Positions 9,691 to 22,430 are shown, counted from the stretch's first letter. The stretch is DNA of 64,000 nucleotides from Algoriphagus aquimarinus (GCF_007997215.1 NZ_VORW01000009.1:62001-126000), one strand, 5' to 3'. Notes: generated by a model from the sequence alone, not told the origin. Numbers and translations are program-made.

Positions 9691-12600
9691 TTACAGGATC
9701 GCTTCGCTAGATCTTTTAGCGCTACGTTCCATATTTTCAGAAAGTTTGTCATACTCATCCTGAGATCCAACGATCATCGGTTGCAATCTTCTCTGACCAG
9801 TACCGGCAGGAATCAAGTGACCCACAATCACGTTTTCTTTCAGACCTTTCAATTCATCTCGCTTACCTCTAATGGCTGCTTCTGAAAGCACCTTAGTAGT
9901 CTCTTGGAAGGACGCTGCAGAAATAAATGACTCAGTACCCAAAGATGCTGCAGTAATACCTTGTAGCGTAGGCTTAGAGACCGCAGTCTCAGCATCACGT
10001 ACTTGTACCAACTTAAGATCTTTACGCTTCAAGCTTGAATTCTCATCTCTCAGCCTTCTTGCTGAAAGAATCATTCCTGGCTTTAAAGTAGAAGAATCAC
10101 CTGCATCCATGACCACCTTACGATCAAGAATATTATCATTCTCTGCTCTGAAAGCCCACTTATCCACTACTTGGTTTTGAAGGAATCCAGTATCACCAGC
10201 ATCAAGGATTTCAACTTTCTGCATCATTTGGCTTACAATTACTTCGATGTGCTTATCATTGATTTTTACACCCTGCAGTCTGTACACTTCTTGGATTTCA
10301 TTCACCAAGTACTCTTGAACTGCCGTTGGGCCTTTGATCGCTAGGATATCATTAGGAGTGATAGCTCCATCAGAAAGTGGTTCGCCAGCTCTGATAAAGT
10401 CATTCTCCTGAACTAGGATATGCTTAGACAAGGATACCATGTATTTCTTGATCACACCATCTTTAGATTCGATGATGATCTCTCTGTTACCTCTCTTGAT
10501 ACCACCGTATGTTACGACACCATCGATCTCAGAAACTACAGCCGGATTGGATGGGTTTCTTGCTTCAAATAGTTCAGTAACTCTTGGAAGACCACCAGTA
10601 ATATCTCTTGTCTTACCTACCGATCTTGGGATTTTCACCAAAATCTGACCAGATCTTACTTTATCACCTGCTTCAATTGCTAAGTGAGCTCCTACTGGAA
10701 TATTATATCCTTTAGACTCATCACCATAGTTTACAATAATTGCAGGGTTCCTAGTTCTATCTTTTGTATCGATAATTACTTTCTCACGGAAACCAGTCTG
10801 ATCATCGGACACTTCCTTGTAAGTAACGCCTTCTACAATTGCTTCAAATTCAATTTTACCGTCGAATTCAGAAAGAATTACTGCGTTATATGGATCCCAC
10901 TTACATAGAGTCTGACCCTTTGTAACTTTCTCTCCATCCTTCACATTTATAATCGAACCATAAGGAGCATGGTTTGACACAAAGGTCTTTCCAGTCTTAG
11001 GATCATTGATCTTGATTTCACCAGATCTACCCATTACTACAGTGATATGCTCACCATCCTTATTAGTAGTCTCGATCAATCTCAATTCGTCATCAAATTC
11101 TACAACACCGTCGAACTTAGCGATCACACTGGCTTCTACAGCCATGTTTGATGCTGTACCACCTACGTGGAACGTTCTTAGTGTAAGCTGAGTGCCTGGC
11201 TCACCGATCGACTGAGCAGCGATAACGCCAACAGATTCACCTTCCTGTACCATGTGGCCAGTTGTAAGGTTTCTACCGTAACATTTACCACAAACACCTC
11301 TACGGGTCTCACAAGTCAATACAGATCTGATCTCAACTTCTTCAATTCCAGACTCATCGATCAACTTAGCAACCTCATCATTTATCTCAAGACCTGATTC
11401 TACGATCAATTCTTCTGTAAGTGGATGGAATATATCATGAACAGATACACGTCCAAGAACTCTTTCAGAAAGAGGTTCAACGATCTCGTCATTGTCTTTC
11501 AACGGTTGTACAAGAAGTCCTCTCAAGCTACCACAATCATCCTCAGTAATAATCATATCCTGAGCTACATCCACTAGACGTCTGGTTAGGTAACCAGCAT
11601 CAGCAGTCTTCAATGCAGTATCGGCAAGACCTTTACGTGCACCGTGTGTAGAGATAAAGTACTCCAATACATCCAGACCTTCTTTGAAGTTAGAAAGGAT
11701 TGGGTTTTCAATGATTTCACCTACAGAACCTTGAAGGTTTTTCTGTGGCTTAGCCATCAAGCCTCTCATACCACCCAACTGACGAATTTGTTCTCTGGAA
11801 CCACGAGCTCCTGAGTGCATCATCATGTAGATCGCATTGAATCCTTGCTTATCCTCTTCCATCTGCTTCATAAGATTATTAGTCAAATGAGAGTTGGTTC
11901 GAGTCCAGATATCAATTACTTGGTTGTAACGCTCGTTGTCTGTGATCAGACCCATTCTATAGTTATTCCAAACCTCATCTACCTCAACTTTGGCTTTGGC
12001 AATCATTGGTTCTTTTTCCTCTGGAATAATTACATCATTAAGTCCCATGGACAAACCGCCTTTGTAGGCCATTTGAAATCCTAGGTTCTTGATGTCATCC
12101 AAGAACTGAGCTGTACGTGCCATTCCACAAACTTTAACCACCTTAGCGATAATCTGCTGAAGTTTTTTCTTGGTCAAAAGCTCATTTACATAACCAACTT
12201 CTTTTGGCACAAACTGGTTGAAAATCAAACGACCGGCTACAGTCTCAATGATCTCATCCTTATATCCGCCATCTTCAGTTCTTAGCTGTACTTTACACTT
12301 GATATTCGCATGCTTGGAGATTTGCTCTTCATTCATTGCGATGATCACTTCTTCTACACTATAGAAAGTCATTCCTTCACCAGCAACGATCTCTTCTGGA
12401 GTAGATCTCTTGCCTTTGGTCACATAGTACAAACCCAACACCATATCCTGAGAAGGAACAGTAATTGGAGCACCATTAGCCGGGTTAAGAATGTTGTGAG
12501 AAGAAAGCATCAAAGTAGAAGCTTCCAAAATCGCTTCATGACCAAGAGGTACGTGAACTGCCATCTGATCACCGTCAAAATCGGCGTTGAATGCAGTACA

Positions 12601-14001
12601 TACCAATGGGTGAAGCTGGATAGCTTTTCCTTCTATCAGTTTTGGTTGGAAAGCTTGGATACCTAGTCTGTGAAGCGTAGGAGCACGGTTAAGGAGCACT
12701 GGGTGTCCTTTTAGTACATTTTCCAAAATATCCCAAACCACTGGATCCTTACGATCCACAATTTTCTTAGCAGACTTAACAGTCTTTACAATACCTCTTT
12801 CAATCAGTTTTCTGATGATAAAAGGCTTGAAAAGCTCAGCAGCCATATTTTTAGGAAGACCACACTCGTGAAGCTTCAACTCAGGACCTACCACGATCAC
12901 AGAACGACCGGAGTAATCCACACGCTTACCGAGCAAGTTTTGACGGAATCGACCTTGCTTACCTTTCAACATATCGGAAAGGGATTTCAAAGCACGGTTT
13001 CCATCAGATCTTACCGCATTTACTTTTCTAGAGTTATCGAATAGAGAATCGACAGCTTCCTGAAGCATTCTCTTTTCATTTCTCAAAATCACCTCTGGAG
13101 CTTTGATATCTATCAATCTCTTCAGACGGTTGTTTCTGATGATTACTCTTCTATAAAGGTCATTCAAATCGGAAGTAGCAAAACGACCACCATCCAAAGG
13201 AACTAATGGACGCAATTCCGGTGGAATCACTGGAACCATACGAACTACCATCCACTCTGGGCGGTTTTCGATTCTGGTTCTAGCATCACGGAATGCTTCT
13301 ACTACTTTCAGTCTTTTCAGCGCTTCTGCTTTTCTCTGCTGAGACGTATCAGTAGCAGCCTGGTGACGAAGTGCGTAAGAAAGGTCATCCAAATCAATTC
13401 TTGCCAATAACATTTCCAAAGCTTCAGCACCCATTTTGGCGATAAATTTGTTTGGATCTGCATCATCAAGCATGTGGTTTTCCTTAGGAAGCTTGTCCAT
13501 GATATCCAGGTATTCATCTTCAGTCAAGAAATCCAAATACTGAACTCCCTCTTCTGCTTTGATACCTGCCTGAACTACCGCATATCGCTCGTAATAGACT
13601 ATCTGATCAAGCTTCTTAGTTGGAAGACCAAGAAGATAACCGATTTTATTAGGAAGAGATTTGAAATACCAAATGTGAGCAACTGGTACAACCAGTTCGA
13701 TGTGCCCCATTCTCTCTCTTCTTACTTTCTTCTCTGTAACCTCTACACCGCAGCGATCACAGATAATACCTTTATACCTGATGCGCTTGTACTTGCCACA
13801 ATGACATTCCCAGTCTTTGACCGGACCAAAGATTCTCTCACAGAACAAACCACCCATTTCAGGCTTATAAGTTCTATAGTTGATCGTCTCTGGCTGGGTC
13901 ACCTCACCGTTTGAGCTATCCAGAATAGATTCTGGGGAAGCCAAACTAATGGTGACTCTGGAAAAATCATTGTTAAGTTTTTTATTTTTTCTGAACGCCA
14001 T
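9691..14001 (-). CDS. rpoC: RNA polymerase subunit beta'
   Basis: The 1,436-residue beta' subunit forms one side of the polymerase cleft and holds the catalytic magnesium through NADFDGD (residues 472-478). An N-terminal zinc-binding cluster starts at C66 (CHCGKY, then CDRCG), and a second cysteine cluster is in the later [14 protein letters not shown] segment. The trigger-loop/bridge-helix region is intact. It follows rpoB by 48 bases and ends in a strong terminator. Length and motifs agree with the housekeeping gene. Confidence 0.98.
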   Translation of the reverse strand: MAFRKNKKLNNDFSRVTISLASPESILDSSNGEVTQPETINYRTYKPEMGGLFCERIFGPVKDWECHCGKYKRIRYKGIICDRCGVEVTEKKVRRERMGHIELVVPVAHIWYFKSLPNKIGYLLGLPTKKLDQIVYYERYAVVQAGIKAEEGVQYLDFLTEDEYLDIMDKLPKENHMLDDADPNKFIAKMGAEALEMLLARIDLDDLSYALRHQAATDTSQQRKAEALKRLKVVEAFRDARTRIENRPEWMVVRMVPVIPPELRPLVPLDGGRFATSDLNDLYRRVIIRNNRLKRLIDIKAPEVILRNEKRMLQEAVDSLFDNSRKVNAVRSDGNRALKSLSDMLKGKQGRFRQNLLGKRVDYSGRSVIVVGPELKLHECGLPKNMAAELFKPFIIRKLIERGIVKTVKSAKKIVDRKDPVVWDILENVLKGHPVLLNRAPTLHRLGIQAFQPKLIEGKAIQLHPLVCTAFNADFDGDQMAVHVPLGHEAILEASTLMLSSHNILNPANGAPITVPSQDMVLGLYYVTKGKRSTPEEIVAGEGMTFYSVEEVIIAMNEEQISKHANIKCKVQLRTEDGGYKDEIIETVAGRLIFNQFVPKEVGYVNELLTKKKLQQIIAKVVKVCGMARTAQFLDDIKNLGFQMAYKGGLSMGLNDVIIPEEKEPMIAKAKVEVDEVWNNYRMGLITDNERYNQVIDIWTRTNSHLTNNLMKQMEEDKQGFNAIYMMMHSGARGSREQIRQLGGMRGLMAKPQKNLQGSVGEIIENPILSNFKEGLDVLEYFISTHGARKGLADTALKTADAGYLTRRLVDVAQDMIITEDDCGSLRGLLVQPLKDNDEIVEPLSERVLGRVSVHDIFHPLTEELIVESGLEINDEVAKLIDESGIEEVEIRSVLTCETRRGVCGKCYGRNLTTGHMVQEGESVGVIAAQSIGEPGTQLTLRTFHVGGTASNMAVEASVIAKFDGVVEFDDELRLIETTNKDGEHITVVMGRSGEIKINDPKTGKTFVSNHAPYGSIINVKDGEKVTKGQTLCKWDPYNAVILSEFDGKIEFEAIVEGVTYKEVSDDQTGFREKVIIDTKDRTRNPAIIVNYGDESKGYNIPVGAHLAIEAGDKVRSGQILVKIPRSVGKTRDITGGLPRVTELFEARNPSNPAVVSEIDGVVTYGGIKRGNREIIIESKDGVIKKYMVSLSKHILVQENDFIRAGEPLSDGAITPNDILAIKGPTAVQEYLVNEIQEVYRLQGVKINDKHIEVIVSQMMQKVEILDAGDTGFLQNQVVDKWAFRAENDNILDRKVVMDAGDSSTLKPGMILSARRLRDENSSLKRKDLKLVQVRDAETAVSKPTLQGITAASLGTESFISAASFQETTKVLSEAAIRGKRDELKGLKENVIVGHLIPAGTGQRRLQPMIVGSQDEYDKLSENMERSAKRSSEAIL

Positions 14002-14049
14002 AGTTTTTTGAAAGATATGTAAAGGGCTCTTGCGAGCCCATTCGCTTTA

Positions 14050-17000
14050 TTAATCTAGGGTAATTTCAAGAGCCAAACCTCTCAATTCATGAACCAATAC
14101 ATTGAATGATTCAGGAATATTAGGCTTAGGAAGGTTTTCACCCTTCACAATTGCTTCATAAGCTTTTGCTCTACCGATTACGTCATCAGACTTCACTGTC
14201 AGGATTTCCTGAAGTACGTGTGATGCACCGAATGCTTCCAGTGCCCAAACTTCCATCTCTCCGAAACGCTGTCCACCAAACTGGGCTTTACCACCCAATG
14301 GCTGCTGCGTAATCAATGAGTATGGTCCGATTGAACGGGCGTGCATCTTATCATCTACCAAGTGACCAAGTTTCAGCATGTATGCAATACCTACTGTAAT
14401 TGGCTGATCGAATTTCACACCTGAAAGACCATCGTATAGGTAAGTACGACCGTAAGCTGGTAAGCCTGCTAATTCCAATTCGTGAGCTACTTCTTCCATA
14501 GAAGCGCCATCAAAAATTGGTGTAGCGTATTTCTTATCCAGTACCTGTCCGGCCCAAGCCAATACGGTTTCGAAGATCTGACCTATGTTCATACGAGAAG
14601 GTACACCTAGTGGATTCAATACGATATCCATTGGAGTTCCATCCTCAAGGAATGGCATATCCTCGTCTCTTACGATTCTTGCTACGATACCTTTGTTACC
14701 GTGACGACCTGCCATCTTATCACCTACTTTAAGCTTACGCTTCTTAGCAATGTATACTTTAGCAAGTTGAACGATACCAGCAGGAAGTTCATCCCCTACT
14801 TCTAGAGTAAATCTCTCTCTCTTGAAAGTACCAGCGATCTCATTTCTAGAGTTAATAAAGTTTTTAACCAAGTGAACAATTAGCCCATTGATATGTGCAT
14901 CATTTGTCCAGTCGTCAAGAACGATATCAGATATAAGGTTAGCTTCTTCAGGCACATTGTAGTTACTCTCATCTCTGTAAGGATTCTTAGCAGGGAAAAG
15001 GTTGTTTTCAATGTTCTTCAAGTTGAACTTCTGACCTTTAGTGATGATCTCATCACCAAATTTATGTTTAACACCCTGAGAAGTTTTGCCTTCTAGGATA
15101 GTAACCATCTTATTAATCATTCGAGCTCTTAGTCCCAAAAGATCTTTAGAGTATCTACCCTTCAGTTTTTCAACATCAGCTTTAGATTTTGCTCTAATAT
15201 CCTTGTCCTTCTTAGGTCTAGCGAAAAGCTTAGTCTCAATTACAACACCATTCAAGGAAGGTGAAGCTTTCAAGGAAGCATCTTTCACGTCACCAGCTTT
15301 ATCACCGAAGATTGCTCTAAGCAATTTCTCTTCTGGAGTAGGATCAGTTTCTCCTTTTGGAGTGATCTTACCGATGATGATATCGCCTTCTTTTACTTCA
15401 GCTCCAATCGCGATGATACCATGCTCATCAAGATTTTTAACTGCTTCTTCAGAGACGTTAGGGATTTCAGAAGTCAATTCTTCTTCACCTCTCTTCGTAT
15501 CACGAACTTCCAATTGGAATTCCTCTACGTGAATAGAGGTAAAGACGTCTTCTCTTACCACTCGCTCAGAGATTACGATAGCATCCTCAAAGTTGTATCC
15601 TTGCCAAGGCATGTATGCCACTTTAAGGTTTTTACCTAGAGCTAGCTCACCGTTATTAGTAGAATAACCTTCTACTAGAACCTGGCCTTTCTTCACCTTT
15701 TGGCCTTTCAGCACCAAAGGAGTAAGGTTGATTGTAGTGTCTTGGTTAGTTCTTCTGAACTTGATAAGATTGTAAGATTTGTATTCGTCAGTGAAATTAA
15801 CCAAAAGCTCATCATCAGTCAGATCGTACTTGATGGTGATTTTCTTAGCATCCACATAATCTACTACACCATTTGCTTCCGCAATGATTAGAGATCTAGA
15901 ATCTACAGCAGCTTTTGCTTCAAGACCAGTACCTACAATAGGTGCTTCGGCTTTCAACAAAGGAACTGCTTGACGTTGCATGTTGGATCCCATCAATGCA
16001 CGGTTTGCATCATCATGCTCCAAGAAAGGAATCAAAGATGCTGCAACTGATACAATTTGGTTAGGAGCAACGTCCATATAAGTGATTTCAGAAGGCTCCA
16101 ATACAGGGAAGTCGCCTTCAAATCTCGCTTTTACTTTTTCATTGATAAACTTGCCATTTTCATCCAATGGCGCATTTGCCTGTGCAATGTTATGGTCATC
16201 TTCTTCTTCAGCTGTAAGGAATAACACATCCTCTGCTTTCATACTTGCTTTACCGTCCTTCACCTTACGGTAAGGAGTTTCAAGGAAGCCCATTGAATTC
16301 ACTTTGGCGTGAACACAAAGAGAAGAAATCAAACCAATGTTTGGACCTTCTGGAGTTTCGATAGTACATAGACGACCGTAGTGCGTATAGTGAACATCTC
16401 GAACCTCAAATCCTGCTCTTTCTCTTGATAGACCACCTGGACCCAAAGCTGAAAGTCGTCTCTTGTGAGTCAACTCTGCCAATGGATTGGTTTGATCCAT
16501 AAACTGAGAAAGCTGGTTTGTTCCGAAGAAGGAATTGATCACAGAAGAAAGAGTACGTGCATTGATCAAATCGACTGGTTTAAAGTCTTCATTGTCACGA
16601 ACGTTCATTCTCTCACGGATAGTTCTGGACATTCTAGCCAAACCTACACCAAACTGGCTGTAAAGCTGCTCGCCTACAGTTCTTACTCGTCTATTGCTCA
16701 AGTGATCAATATCATCGACAACAGCCTTAGAGTTTATAAGTCCAATCAGGTACTTAACGATATTGATAATATCTTCCTTAGTAAGGACGATTTTAGCAGA
16801 ATCGATGTCTAGACCTAGTTTCTTGTTAATTCTATAACGACCAACTTCTCCTAGATCATAACGCTTGTCAGAAAAGAATAAACTATGAATAACCTCACGA
16901 GCTGTTGACTCATCAGGCGCTTCAGTGTTTCTCAACTGACGGTAGATAACTTCTACTGCCTCTTTCTCAGAGTTAGAGTTATCTTTTTGTAATGTATTAT

Positions 17001-17925
17001 AAATGATAGAGTAATCAGCCACGTTCACATCTTCTCTATGGAGGATGATGCTTTTCGAGCCTGAATCCAAGATCATATCAATGTCTTCATCAGTAAGAAT
17101 GGTATCACGCTCAAGCAATACCTCATTTCGGTCGATAGAAACTACTTCACCAGTATCTTCATCTACGAAATCTTCTACCCAAGTTCTTAGAACCCTAGCA
17201 GCTAACTTACGTCCAGCTACCTTCTTCATTGCTGTCTTAGTAGCATTGACTTCTTCAGATAGACCGAATAGATCGAGAATATCTTTATCAGAGCCATAGC
17301 CAATAGATCTTAGCAAAGTCGTTACAGGGAACTTCTTTTTACGATCGATATAAGCATACATGACATTATTAATATCTGTAGCAAATTCAATCCATGATCC
17401 TTTGAAAGGGATAATTCTGGCAGAGTAAAGCTTCGTACCATTTGTATGCTTGCTTTGAGCAAAGAACACACCTGGAGAACGGTGAAGTTGGGAAACAATA
17501 ACTCGTTCTGCACCATTAATTACAAATGACCCTTTCTCGGTCATATACGGAAGATTACCTAAGAATACTTCTTGCTCAATCGTTTCGAAATCTTCATTAT
17601 CCTCGTCATGACAAAGTAATCTCAACTTTGCTTTCAACGGTACAGAGTAGGTCAAGCCACGGTCAATGCATTCGCTCACAGAATATTTCGGTGGATCTAC
17701 TGCATAATCAATAAATTCAAGAGTAAAATTCTCTCTAGAATCACTGATTGGGAAGTTTTCTGCGAATACTTTAAATAAACCGTCTGCCCGGCGCTTTTCT
17801 GCTGGTGTATCCAGTTGGAAAAAGTCTTTGAAAGACTGCAACTGAATATCGAGAAAATCCGGATAGCTTTTGACCACCTTAATGGAGGAGAAACTTTTCC
17901 TTTCGGTTTGATTCTTGATAGCCAA
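14050..17925 (-). CDS. rpoB: RNA polymerase subunit beta
   Basis: The 1,291-residue beta subunit contains the rifampicin-binding cluster [20 protein letters not shown]. The His and the later Ser that are the commonest resistance positions are unchanged, while the residue matching E. coli Ser522 is Ala (residue 483), probably a lineage feature. The C-terminal [17 protein letters not shown] motif is complete. It lies between rplL, from which it is separated by a terminator, and rpoC. I see no clear consensus promoter in the short gap, so readthrough probably feeds it. Confidence 0.98.
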   Translation of the reverse strand: MAIKNQTERKSFSSIKVVKSYPDFLDIQLQSFKDFFQLDTPAEKRRADGLFKVFAENFPISDSRENFTLEFIDYAVDPPKYSVSECIDRGLTYSVPLKAKLRLLCHDEDNEDFETIEQEVFLGNLPYMTEKGSFVINGAERVIVSQLHRSPGVFFAQSKHTNGTKLYSARIIPFKGSWIEFATDINNVMYAYIDRKKKFPVTTLLRSIGYGSDKDILDLFGLSEEVNATKTAMKKVAGRKLAARVLRTWVEDFVDEDTGEVVSIDRNEVLLERDTILTDEDIDMILDSGSKSIILHREDVNVADYSIIYNTLQKDNSNSEKEAVEVIYRQLRNTEAPDESTAREVIHSLFFSDKRYDLGEVGRYRINKKLGLDIDSAKIVLTKEDIINIVKYLIGLINSKAVVDDIDHLSNRRVRTVGEQLYSQFGVGLARMSRTIRERMNVRDNEDFKPVDLINARTLSSVINSFFGTNQLSQFMDQTNPLAELTHKRRLSALGPGGLSRERAGFEVRDVHYTHYGRLCTIETPEGPNIGLISSLCVHAKVNSMGFLETPYRKVKDGKASMKAEDVLFLTAEEEDDHNIAQANAPLDENGKFINEKVKARFEGDFPVLEPSEITYMDVAPNQIVSVAASLIPFLEHDDANRALMGSNMQRQAVPLLKAEAPIVGTGLEAKAAVDSRSLIIAEANGVVDYVDAKKITIKYDLTDDELLVNFTDEYKSYNLIKFRRTNQDTTINLTPLVLKGQKVKKGQVLVEGYSTNNGELALGKNLKVAYMPWQGYNFEDAIVISERVVREDVFTSIHVEEFQLEVRDTKRGEEELTSEIPNVSEEAVKNLDEHGIIAIGAEVKEGDIIIGKITPKGETDPTPEEKLLRAIFGDKAGDVKDASLKASPSLNGVVIETKLFARPKKDKDIRAKSKADVEKLKGRYSKDLLGLRARMINKMVTILEGKTSQGVKHKFGDEIITKGQKFNLKNIENNLFPAKNPYRDESNYNVPEEANLISDIVLDDWTNDAHINGLIVHLVKNFINSRNEIAGTFKRERFTLEVGDELPAGIVQLAKVYIAKKRKLKVGDKMAGRHGNKGIVARIVRDEDMPFLEDGTPMDIVLNPLGVPSRMNIGQIFETVLAWAGQVLDKKYATPIFDGASMEEVAHELELAGLPAYGRTYLYDGLSGVKFDQPITVGIAYMLKLGHLVDDKMHARSIGPYSLITQQPLGGKAQFGGQRFGEMEVWALEAFGASHVLQEILTVKSDDVIGRAKAYEAIVKGENLPKPNIPESFNVLVHELRGLALEITLD

Positions 17926-18016
17926 GGTAGTGTATGTTTATGGTGAAATGTTGATATCGGAATAACCCTATTTCCGATTAGAATAATGCAATTTTAAACC
18001 TGTGCATAAACAGGAA

Positions 18017-18043
18017 AAGACCTGACTAAAATAGTCAGGTCTT
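18017..18043 (-). terminator. Hairpin terminator or attenuator between rplL and rpoB
   Basis: A perfect 12-bp stem AAGACCTGACTA/TAGTCAGGTCTT (18017-18028 with 18032-18043) with a 3-base loop is followed on the minus strand by only TTTT and then CC. The short T-run suits partial termination, as in the rplL-rpoB attenuator of E. coli, which lets fewer polymerases reach rpoBC than rplJL. Confidence 0.75.
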
Positions 18044-18081
18044 AGGTGTGAACCCCAACCTAATAGTTGCGGTTCAGCAAA

Positions 18082-18462
18082 TTATTTGATCTCTACTTCA
18101 GCACCAGCTTCTTCCAAAGACTTCTTCAAGCCTTCAGCTTCGTCCTTAGCTACACCTTCTTTCAATGCTTTAGGAGCAGAGTCAACTAGTTCTTTAGCCT
18201 CTTTAAGACCAAGACCTGTCAATTCTTTTACAAGTTTAACAACTGCCAGTTTTGATCCACCAGCTGCTTTCAAGATCACGTCAAAAGTCGTTTTCTCTTC
18301 TTCAGCTGCAGCTTCACCAGCACCAGCACCACCTGCTACAACTACTGCGCCTGCAGCAGCTGGCTCGATGCCATACTGATCCTTAAGGATATCTGTCAAT
18401 TCTTTAACCTCTTTTACAGTCAAGTTTACCAACTGATCTGCAAGTTGCGTAAGATCTGCCAT
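18082..18462 (-). CDS. rplL: 50S ribosomal protein L7/L12
   Basis: The 126-residue acidic protein has the L7/L12 layout: an N-terminal dimerisation helix ([16 protein letters not shown]), an Ala/Gly-rich hinge (about residues 37-53) and a globular C-terminal domain ([20 protein letters not shown]). L7/L12 forms the multicopy ribosomal stalk that recruits elongation factors. It lies 43 bases after rplJ and is followed by an attenuator-like hairpin. Confidence 0.98.
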   Translation of the reverse strand: MADLTQLADQLVNLTVKEVKELTDILKDQYGIEPAAAGAVVVAGGAGAGEAAAEEEKTTFDVILKAAGGSKLAVVKLVKELTGLGLKEAKELVDSAPKALKEGVAKDEAEGLKKSLEEAGAEVEIK

Positions 18463-18505
18463 TGTATTTGAAATTTAATATTTGTTTGAATTATTTTTTT
18501 TTGAA

Positions 18506-19048
18506 CTATTTTTCTTCTCTATCAGCAAGCGTCTTAAGCACACCAGAAATATTGTTCTGGCCACTTTGCAATGCTGAGATAAGATTCATCGCTGGAGACT
18601 GTAGCAAGCCGATTAGATCGCCTAACAACTCCTCCTTTGACTTCAACTTCGACAACATCTCTAAGTTCTCTTCACCGATGAAAATATCTGCATCGATAGA
18701 AGCGCCTTTAAATGCTGGCTTGGTTGCTTTTTTACCTATTTTTTTTCTGAAGTCCAGCAATACGTTTGCCGGAAGGTTACTCGTCTCTTTTGAGAAAATT
18801 ATTCCAGAGAATCCTTTCAATGCATTATCTGCTAACTCGCTAAAGTCTGCATCTAAATTTTCCAGTGCCTTGCTGATCAAGGTGTTTTTGTACACTTTGT
18901 ACTCTACACCTCTCTCGTAACAAGCTCTTCTGAATGCATTCACTTGTGCTACAGAGAAACCTGAAGCATCGGTGATATAGAAGAAAGGGTTTTCTTTAAA
19001 TTTCTCAGTAAGACCGTCGATTATTACTTTCTTTTCGTCTCTAGTCAT
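18506..19048 (-). CDS. rplJ: 50S ribosomal protein L10
   Basis: The 180-residue L10 is the stalk base that anchors L7/L12 dimers through its C-terminal helix. The N-terminal domain starts MTRDEKKVIIDGLTEKF and includes YRVKNTL-like VYKNTLISKAL (about residues 56-66). It starts 2 bases after rplA. In E. coli the L10-L12 complex represses its own mRNA; no separate leader is visible here because the gene abuts rplA. Confidence 0.96.
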   Translation of the reverse strand: MTRDEKKVIIDGLTEKFKENPFFYITDASGFSVAQVNAFRRACYERGVEYKVYKNTLISKALENLDADFSELADNALKGFSGIIFSKETSNLPANVLLDFRKKIGKKATKPAFKGASIDADIFIGEENLEMLSKLKSKEELLGDLIGLLQSPAMNLISALQSGQNNISGVLKTLADREEK

Positions 19049-19050
19049 GA

Positions 19051-19749
19051 TTAAATTCCTTGAATGCTACCCTTGTCCACTGCAATCCCAGGAGACATTG
19101 TACTGGATAAATGAATACTCTTGAAATACGTTCCCTTAGATGATGAAGGTTTCAGCCTAGAAATGGTAAGGATAAGTTCTTTAACATTCTCTTCAATCTG
19201 CACTGCAGTGAAGGATGCTTTACCAATACCCGCGTGAATAATTCCAAATTTATCTACTTTGAAATCAATTTTACCCGCTTTTACTTCTCTAACTGCCTTA
19301 GCTACATCCAGAGTAACAGTTCCTGATTTAGGATTTGGCATAAGACCTCTTGGTCCTAATACTCTACCCAATCTACCTACTTTCGCCATTACGTTAGGCA
19401 TCGTGATGATGACATCAATGTCAGTCCATCCGCCTTCAATTTTAGCTATGTATTCGTCCAAACCTGCGTAATCTGCACCTGCTTCGGTTGCTTCTGCTAC
19501 TTTGTCAGGAGTACAAAGCACCAATACTTTGATGTCTTTGCCTGTACCATGAGGAAGCGCAACAACGCCTCTTACCATTTGATCAGCTTTCCGAGGATCA
19601 ACACCCAAACGGATGTCTAGATCTACAGAAGCATCAAACTTCGCCATAGTAATATCCTTCACGATAGTAGAAGCTGCCTCCAGGGAGTACACTTGGCTTG
19701 GGTCGTATTTAGAAAGAGCTTCTTTTTGCTTTTTTGTTAACTTAGCCAT
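19051..19749 (-). CDS. rplA: 50S ribosomal protein L1
   Basis: The 232-residue protein contains the L1 signature [21 protein letters not shown] (key part [10 protein letters not shown]) in the middle of the chain. L1 forms the mobile stalk that helps deacylated tRNA leave the E site, and it represses its own operon in several bacteria. It lies between rplK (10-base gap) and rplJ. Confidence 0.98.
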   Translation of the reverse strand: MAKLTKKQKEALSKYDPSQVYSLEAASTIVKDITMAKFDASVDLDIRLGVDPRKADQMVRGVVALPHGTGKDIKVLVLCTPDKVAEATEAGADYAGLDEYIAKIEGGWTDIDVIITMPNVMAKVGRLGRVLGPRGLMPNPKSGTVTLDVAKAVREVKAGKIDFKVDKFGIIHAGIGKASFTAVQIEENVKELILTISRLKPSSSKGTYFKSIHLSSTMSPGIAVDKGSIQGI

Positions 19750-19759
19750 TGTTTTTTAT

Positions 19760-20203
19760 TTATACTTCCCAAGGGGCTTTACCAGATACTGTGATTCCCA
19801 TGCTTCTTGCTGTACCAGCCACCATTTTCATAGCAGACTCAACTTTGAAAGCATTAAGGTCAGGCATTTTTACCGCCGCTATTTCTCTCACCTGATCCCA
19901 GGTTACTGATCCTACCTTCTTACGGTTTGGTTCAGCAGATCCACTTTTAACTTTCGCAGCCTCAAGCAACAAGTTTGCTGCAGGAGGAGTTTTAACAACG
20001 AAGTCAAAAGTCTTGTCTGAGTAGATCGTAATCAATACAGGAAGCACTTGACCCATTTTCTCCTGAGTACGCGCATTGTATTGCTTACAAAACTCCATTA
20101 TGTTCAGACCCTTGGAACCAAGAGCTGGACCTACTGGAGGCGACGGGTTTGCCTGGCCACCTTTCACCTGTAGTTTTATATAACCAGTGATTTCCTTAGC
20201 CAT
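19760..20203 (-). CDS. rplK: 50S ribosomal protein L11
   Basis: The 147-residue protein contains [19 protein letters not shown] near the N-terminus, the proline-rich hinge that binds thiostrepton-type antibiotics together with 23S rRNA. L11 sits at the factor-binding centre and is needed for stringent-response sensing by RelA-type enzymes. It starts 3 bases after nusG. Confidence 0.98.
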   Translation of the reverse strand: MAKEITGYIKLQVKGGQANPSPPVGPALGSKGLNIMEFCKQYNARTQEKMGQVLPVLITIYSDKTFDFVVKTPPAANLLLEAAKVKSGSAEPNRKKVGSVTWDQVREIAAVKMPDLNAFKVESAMKMVAGTARSMGITVSGKAPWEV

Positions 20204-20206
20204 TGC

Positions 20207-20764
20207 TTAGTCTTGTTTTTCTACTTGTATAAAGTTTAATTCGACAGGAGTATTTCGGCCAAAGATCTTAACCATAACATTAAGTTTTTTCTTCTCCTCA
20301 AATATCTCCTCTATTGTTCCGGTAAACCCACTGAAAGGACCGTCCATTACTTTGACAGTCTCTCCGACTATAAATGGTGTATCCAGTTTCTCTGCGAACT
20401 CGTCAATCTCCTCAACCTTACCTAAAATACGATTGATTTCTGACTGACGAAGTGGCTCAGGAGTTTTGGAAGCTCCTCCTGAACTTGATCCCAAGAAACC
20501 GATTACCCCCGGAATACTCGTAATTACGTGATTGGCCTCCCCATTTGAGAGATCAGCATTAACTAAAACATAGCCCGGAAAGAAGTTTCTCTCACGAACT
20601 CGCTTTTTGCCATTTCTCATCTCATATACCTTCTCTGATGGTATAAGGACTTCCGGAATAAAATCTCCAATATCCTGTCTGGTAATTTCATTATCCAAAT
20701 AGGTTTTAGTTTTTTTCTCCTGTCCCGCTACTACTCTGAGTACGTACCATTTATGTTCAGCCAT
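20207..20764 (-). CDS. nusG: Transcription elongation factor NusG
   Basis: The 185-residue protein has an N-terminal NGN domain beginning [13 protein letters not shown] and including [11 protein letters not shown], and a C-terminal KOW domain ([14 protein letters not shown], about residues 141-154). NusG binds the polymerase clamp and couples transcription to translation by contacting S10, or to Rho. The standard secE-nusG-rplK order identifies it as the housekeeping factor, not a UpxY-type antiterminator. Confidence 0.97.
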   Translation of the reverse strand: MAEHKWYVLRVVAGQEKKTKTYLDNEITRQDIGDFIPEVLIPSEKVYEMRNGKKRVRERNFFPGYVLVNADLSNGEANHVITSIPGVIGFLGSSSGGASKTPEPLRQSEINRILGKVEEIDEFAEKLDTPFIVGETVKVMDGPFSGFTGTIEEIFEEKKKLNVMVKIFGRNTPVELNFIQVEKQD

Positions 20765-20782
20765 TCTGTAATGTCAATTCAA

Positions 20783-20971
20783 TTAGAATAAATCATAAAA
20801 CCATTTCATGATGTTTTCGAATCCCAGATCCACTACTCCTATAAATAGGGCAAAGATCAGAGAGGCGACTAACACCAATACTGCACTATTTTGAAGAAAT
20901 GAAAATTTAGGCCATGTGACCTTATTTACCATTTCATCATAAGATTCTAGAACAAAGTTTTTCAGATTCAT
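20783..20971 (-). CDS. secE: Preprotein translocase subunit SecE
   Basis: This 62-residue protein is the short one-helix form of SecE found outside enterobacteria. A cytoplasmic amphipathic helix (YDEMVNKVTWPKF, with the conserved VTWP) is followed by one membrane segment (about residues 29-49). SecE clamps the two halves of SecY in the inner membrane. It lies directly upstream of nusG, the universal arrangement, and just after tRNA-Trp. Confidence 0.93.
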   Translation of the reverse strand: MNLKNFVLESYDEMVNKVTWPKFSFLQNSAVLVLVASLIFALFIGVVDLGFENIMKWFYDLF

Positions 20972-20987
20972 AGTGTACTTAACTTAC

Positions 20988-21061
20988 TGGCACGGGCAGA
21001 GAGATTCGAACTCCCATCAACGGTTTTGGAGACCGCTATTCTGCCGTTGAACTATGCCCGT
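20988..21061 (-). tRNA. tRNA-Trp (anticodon CCA)
   Basis: The minus strand folds as a cloverleaf: acceptor ACGGGCA/TGCCCGT with discriminator G and an encoded CCA end, an anticodon arm with loop CTCCAAA (anticodon CCA), and a T arm with GTTCGAAT. It lies between tuf and secE, as in many bacteria, and is the first gene of the secE-nusG-rplK unit. Unlike the three tRNAs upstream, its 3' CCA is encoded. Confidence 0.95.
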
Positions 21062-21089
21062 GTAAATGAACGCCCCGCTAATGGGAACG

Positions 21090-21121
21090 CAAAATTAGGT
21101 ATTGATTACTAAAGAAACAAA
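21090..21121 (-). promoter_or_regulatory. Bacteroidota-type promoter of tRNA-Trp-secE-nusG
   Basis: On the minus strand TTTG (21118-21121) is followed after 20 bases by TAATTTTG (21090-21097), matching the Bacteroidota consensus. Transcription should start near 21084, about 22 bases before the tRNA. The -33 box overlaps the end of the tuf terminator. Confidence 0.7.
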
Positions 21122-21151
21122 TGCGATCCCAAAATAATTTGAGATCGCATT
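21120..21151 (-). terminator. Terminator after tuf
   Basis: A 9-bp stem AATGCGATC/GATCGCATT (21120-21128 with 21143-21151) with a 14-base loop lies 29 bases beyond the tuf stop. The T-run that follows is weak (TTTGTTTC), so some readthrough into tRNA-Trp is likely. Confidence 0.6.
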
Positions 21152-21179
21152 GTATAAATAGTCAATCAGTGATTGATGA

Positions 21180-22367
21180 TTAGTCAAGAATTTCAGTAAC
21201 CTGACCAGCTCCTACTGTTCTACCACCCTCACGGATCGCAAAACGAAGACCTTTCTCAAGAGCAACTGCGCTTAGCAAAGTTACTTCGATAGTCACGTTA
21301 TCACCTGGCATTACCATCTCAACATTTTCAGGAAGCATGATCTCACCAGTTACATCTGTAGTTCTAAGATAGAACTGTGGACGGTACTTGTTAAAGAATG
21401 GAGTGTGACGTCCACCTTCTTCTTTTGAAAGAACATATACTTCAGCATGGAAGTGAGAGTGAGGCTTCACAGATCCTGGCTTACAGATAATCATACCACG
21501 TTTGATTTGTGATTTTTCAATACCTCTAAGCAATAAACCTACGTTGTCACCTGCTTCACCTCTGTCAAGGATCTTACGGAACATCTCAACACCAGTAACT
21601 GTAGACTTAAGGCCTTCAGCACCCATACCGATAATATCAACACCTTCACCAGAGTTAATAACTCCTCTTTCAATTCTACCAGTAGCTACAGTACCACGAC
21701 CAGTGATCGAGAATACGTCCTCTACAGGCATCAAGAAATCTTTGTCAATTGCTCTTTCTGGAAGAGGGATATAAGAATCGACAGCGTTCATCAATTCCAT
21801 TACAGTTTCAACCCACTTTTCTTCACCGTTCAATGCACCAAGTGCAGAACCTGCGATTACAGGGATATTATCACCGTCGAAATCATAGAAAGAAAGTAGC
21901 TCTCTGATCTCCATCTCCACAAGCTCAAGAAGCTCAGGATCATCAACCATATCTACTTTATTCATGAATACTACTAGTTGAGGTACACCTACCTGGCGAG
22001 CCAAAAGGATGTGCTCTCTAGTTTGAGGCATTGGTCCATCAGTAGCTGCTACCACTAGGATAGCACCGTCCATCTGGGCAGCACCCGTTACCATGTTCTT
22101 AACGTAATCAGCGTGACCTGGACAATCTACGTGAGCGTAATGTCTTTTTTCAGTCTGATATTCTACGTGAGAGGTGTTAATGGTGATACCTCTTTCTTTT
22201 TCTTCTGGCGCGTTATCGATAGAAGAAAAGTCTCTTAATTCAGATAGACCCTTACTAGCCAGAACGGTAGTGATGGCAGCAGTCAAAGTGGTCTTTCCAT
22301 GATCTACGTGACCAATCGTACCGATATTAACGTGCGGCTTGGAACGGTCGAATTGTGCTTTTGCCAT
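21180..22367 (-). CDS. tuf: Translation elongation factor Tu
   Basis: The 395-residue EF-Tu delivers aminoacyl-tRNA to the ribosome. GTPase motifs are intact: GHVDHGKT (19-26), DCPGH (81-85) and NKVD (136-139), followed by the beta-barrel domains with [13 protein letters not shown]. It is co-transcribed behind three tRNA genes, the same order as tyrU-glyT-thrT-tufB of E. coli. No second tuf lies next to fusA in this window, which suggests (inference) that this is the only copy. Confidence 0.98.
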   Translation of the reverse strand: MAKAQFDRSKPHVNIGTIGHVDHGKTTLTAAITTVLASKGLSELRDFSSIDNAPEEKERGITINTSHVEYQTEKRHYAHVDCPGHADYVKNMVTGAAQMDGAILVVAATDGPMPQTREHILLARQVGVPQLVVFMNKVDMVDDPELLELVEMEIRELLSFYDFDGDNIPVIAGSALGALNGEEKWVETVMELMNAVDSYIPLPERAIDKDFLMPVEDVFSITGRGTVATGRIERGVINSGEGVDIIGMGAEGLKSTVTGVEMFRKILDRGEAGDNVGLLLRGIEKSQIKRGMIICKPGSVKPHSHFHAEVYVLSKEEGGRHTPFFNKYRPQFYLRTTDVTGEIMLPENVEMVMPGDNVTIEVTLLSAVALEKGLRFAIREGGRTVGAGQVTEILD

Positions 22368-22430
22368 GCGTGAAAATCCTCAGTTTAAGTTTAAAGATAT
22401 ATTTAATTTTTTTTCTAATAAATCGAAATG

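Noticed and set aside
16471..16515. Ala instead of Ser at the rpoB position matching E. coli Ser522
   Set aside because: The main rifampicin-contact residues are unchanged and this difference is probably normal for the lineage; no resistance is claimed.
17989..17996. TAAAATTG on the minus strand as a possible rpoB promoter
   Set aside because: One base differs from the -7 consensus and no TTTG box is found at the right spacing.
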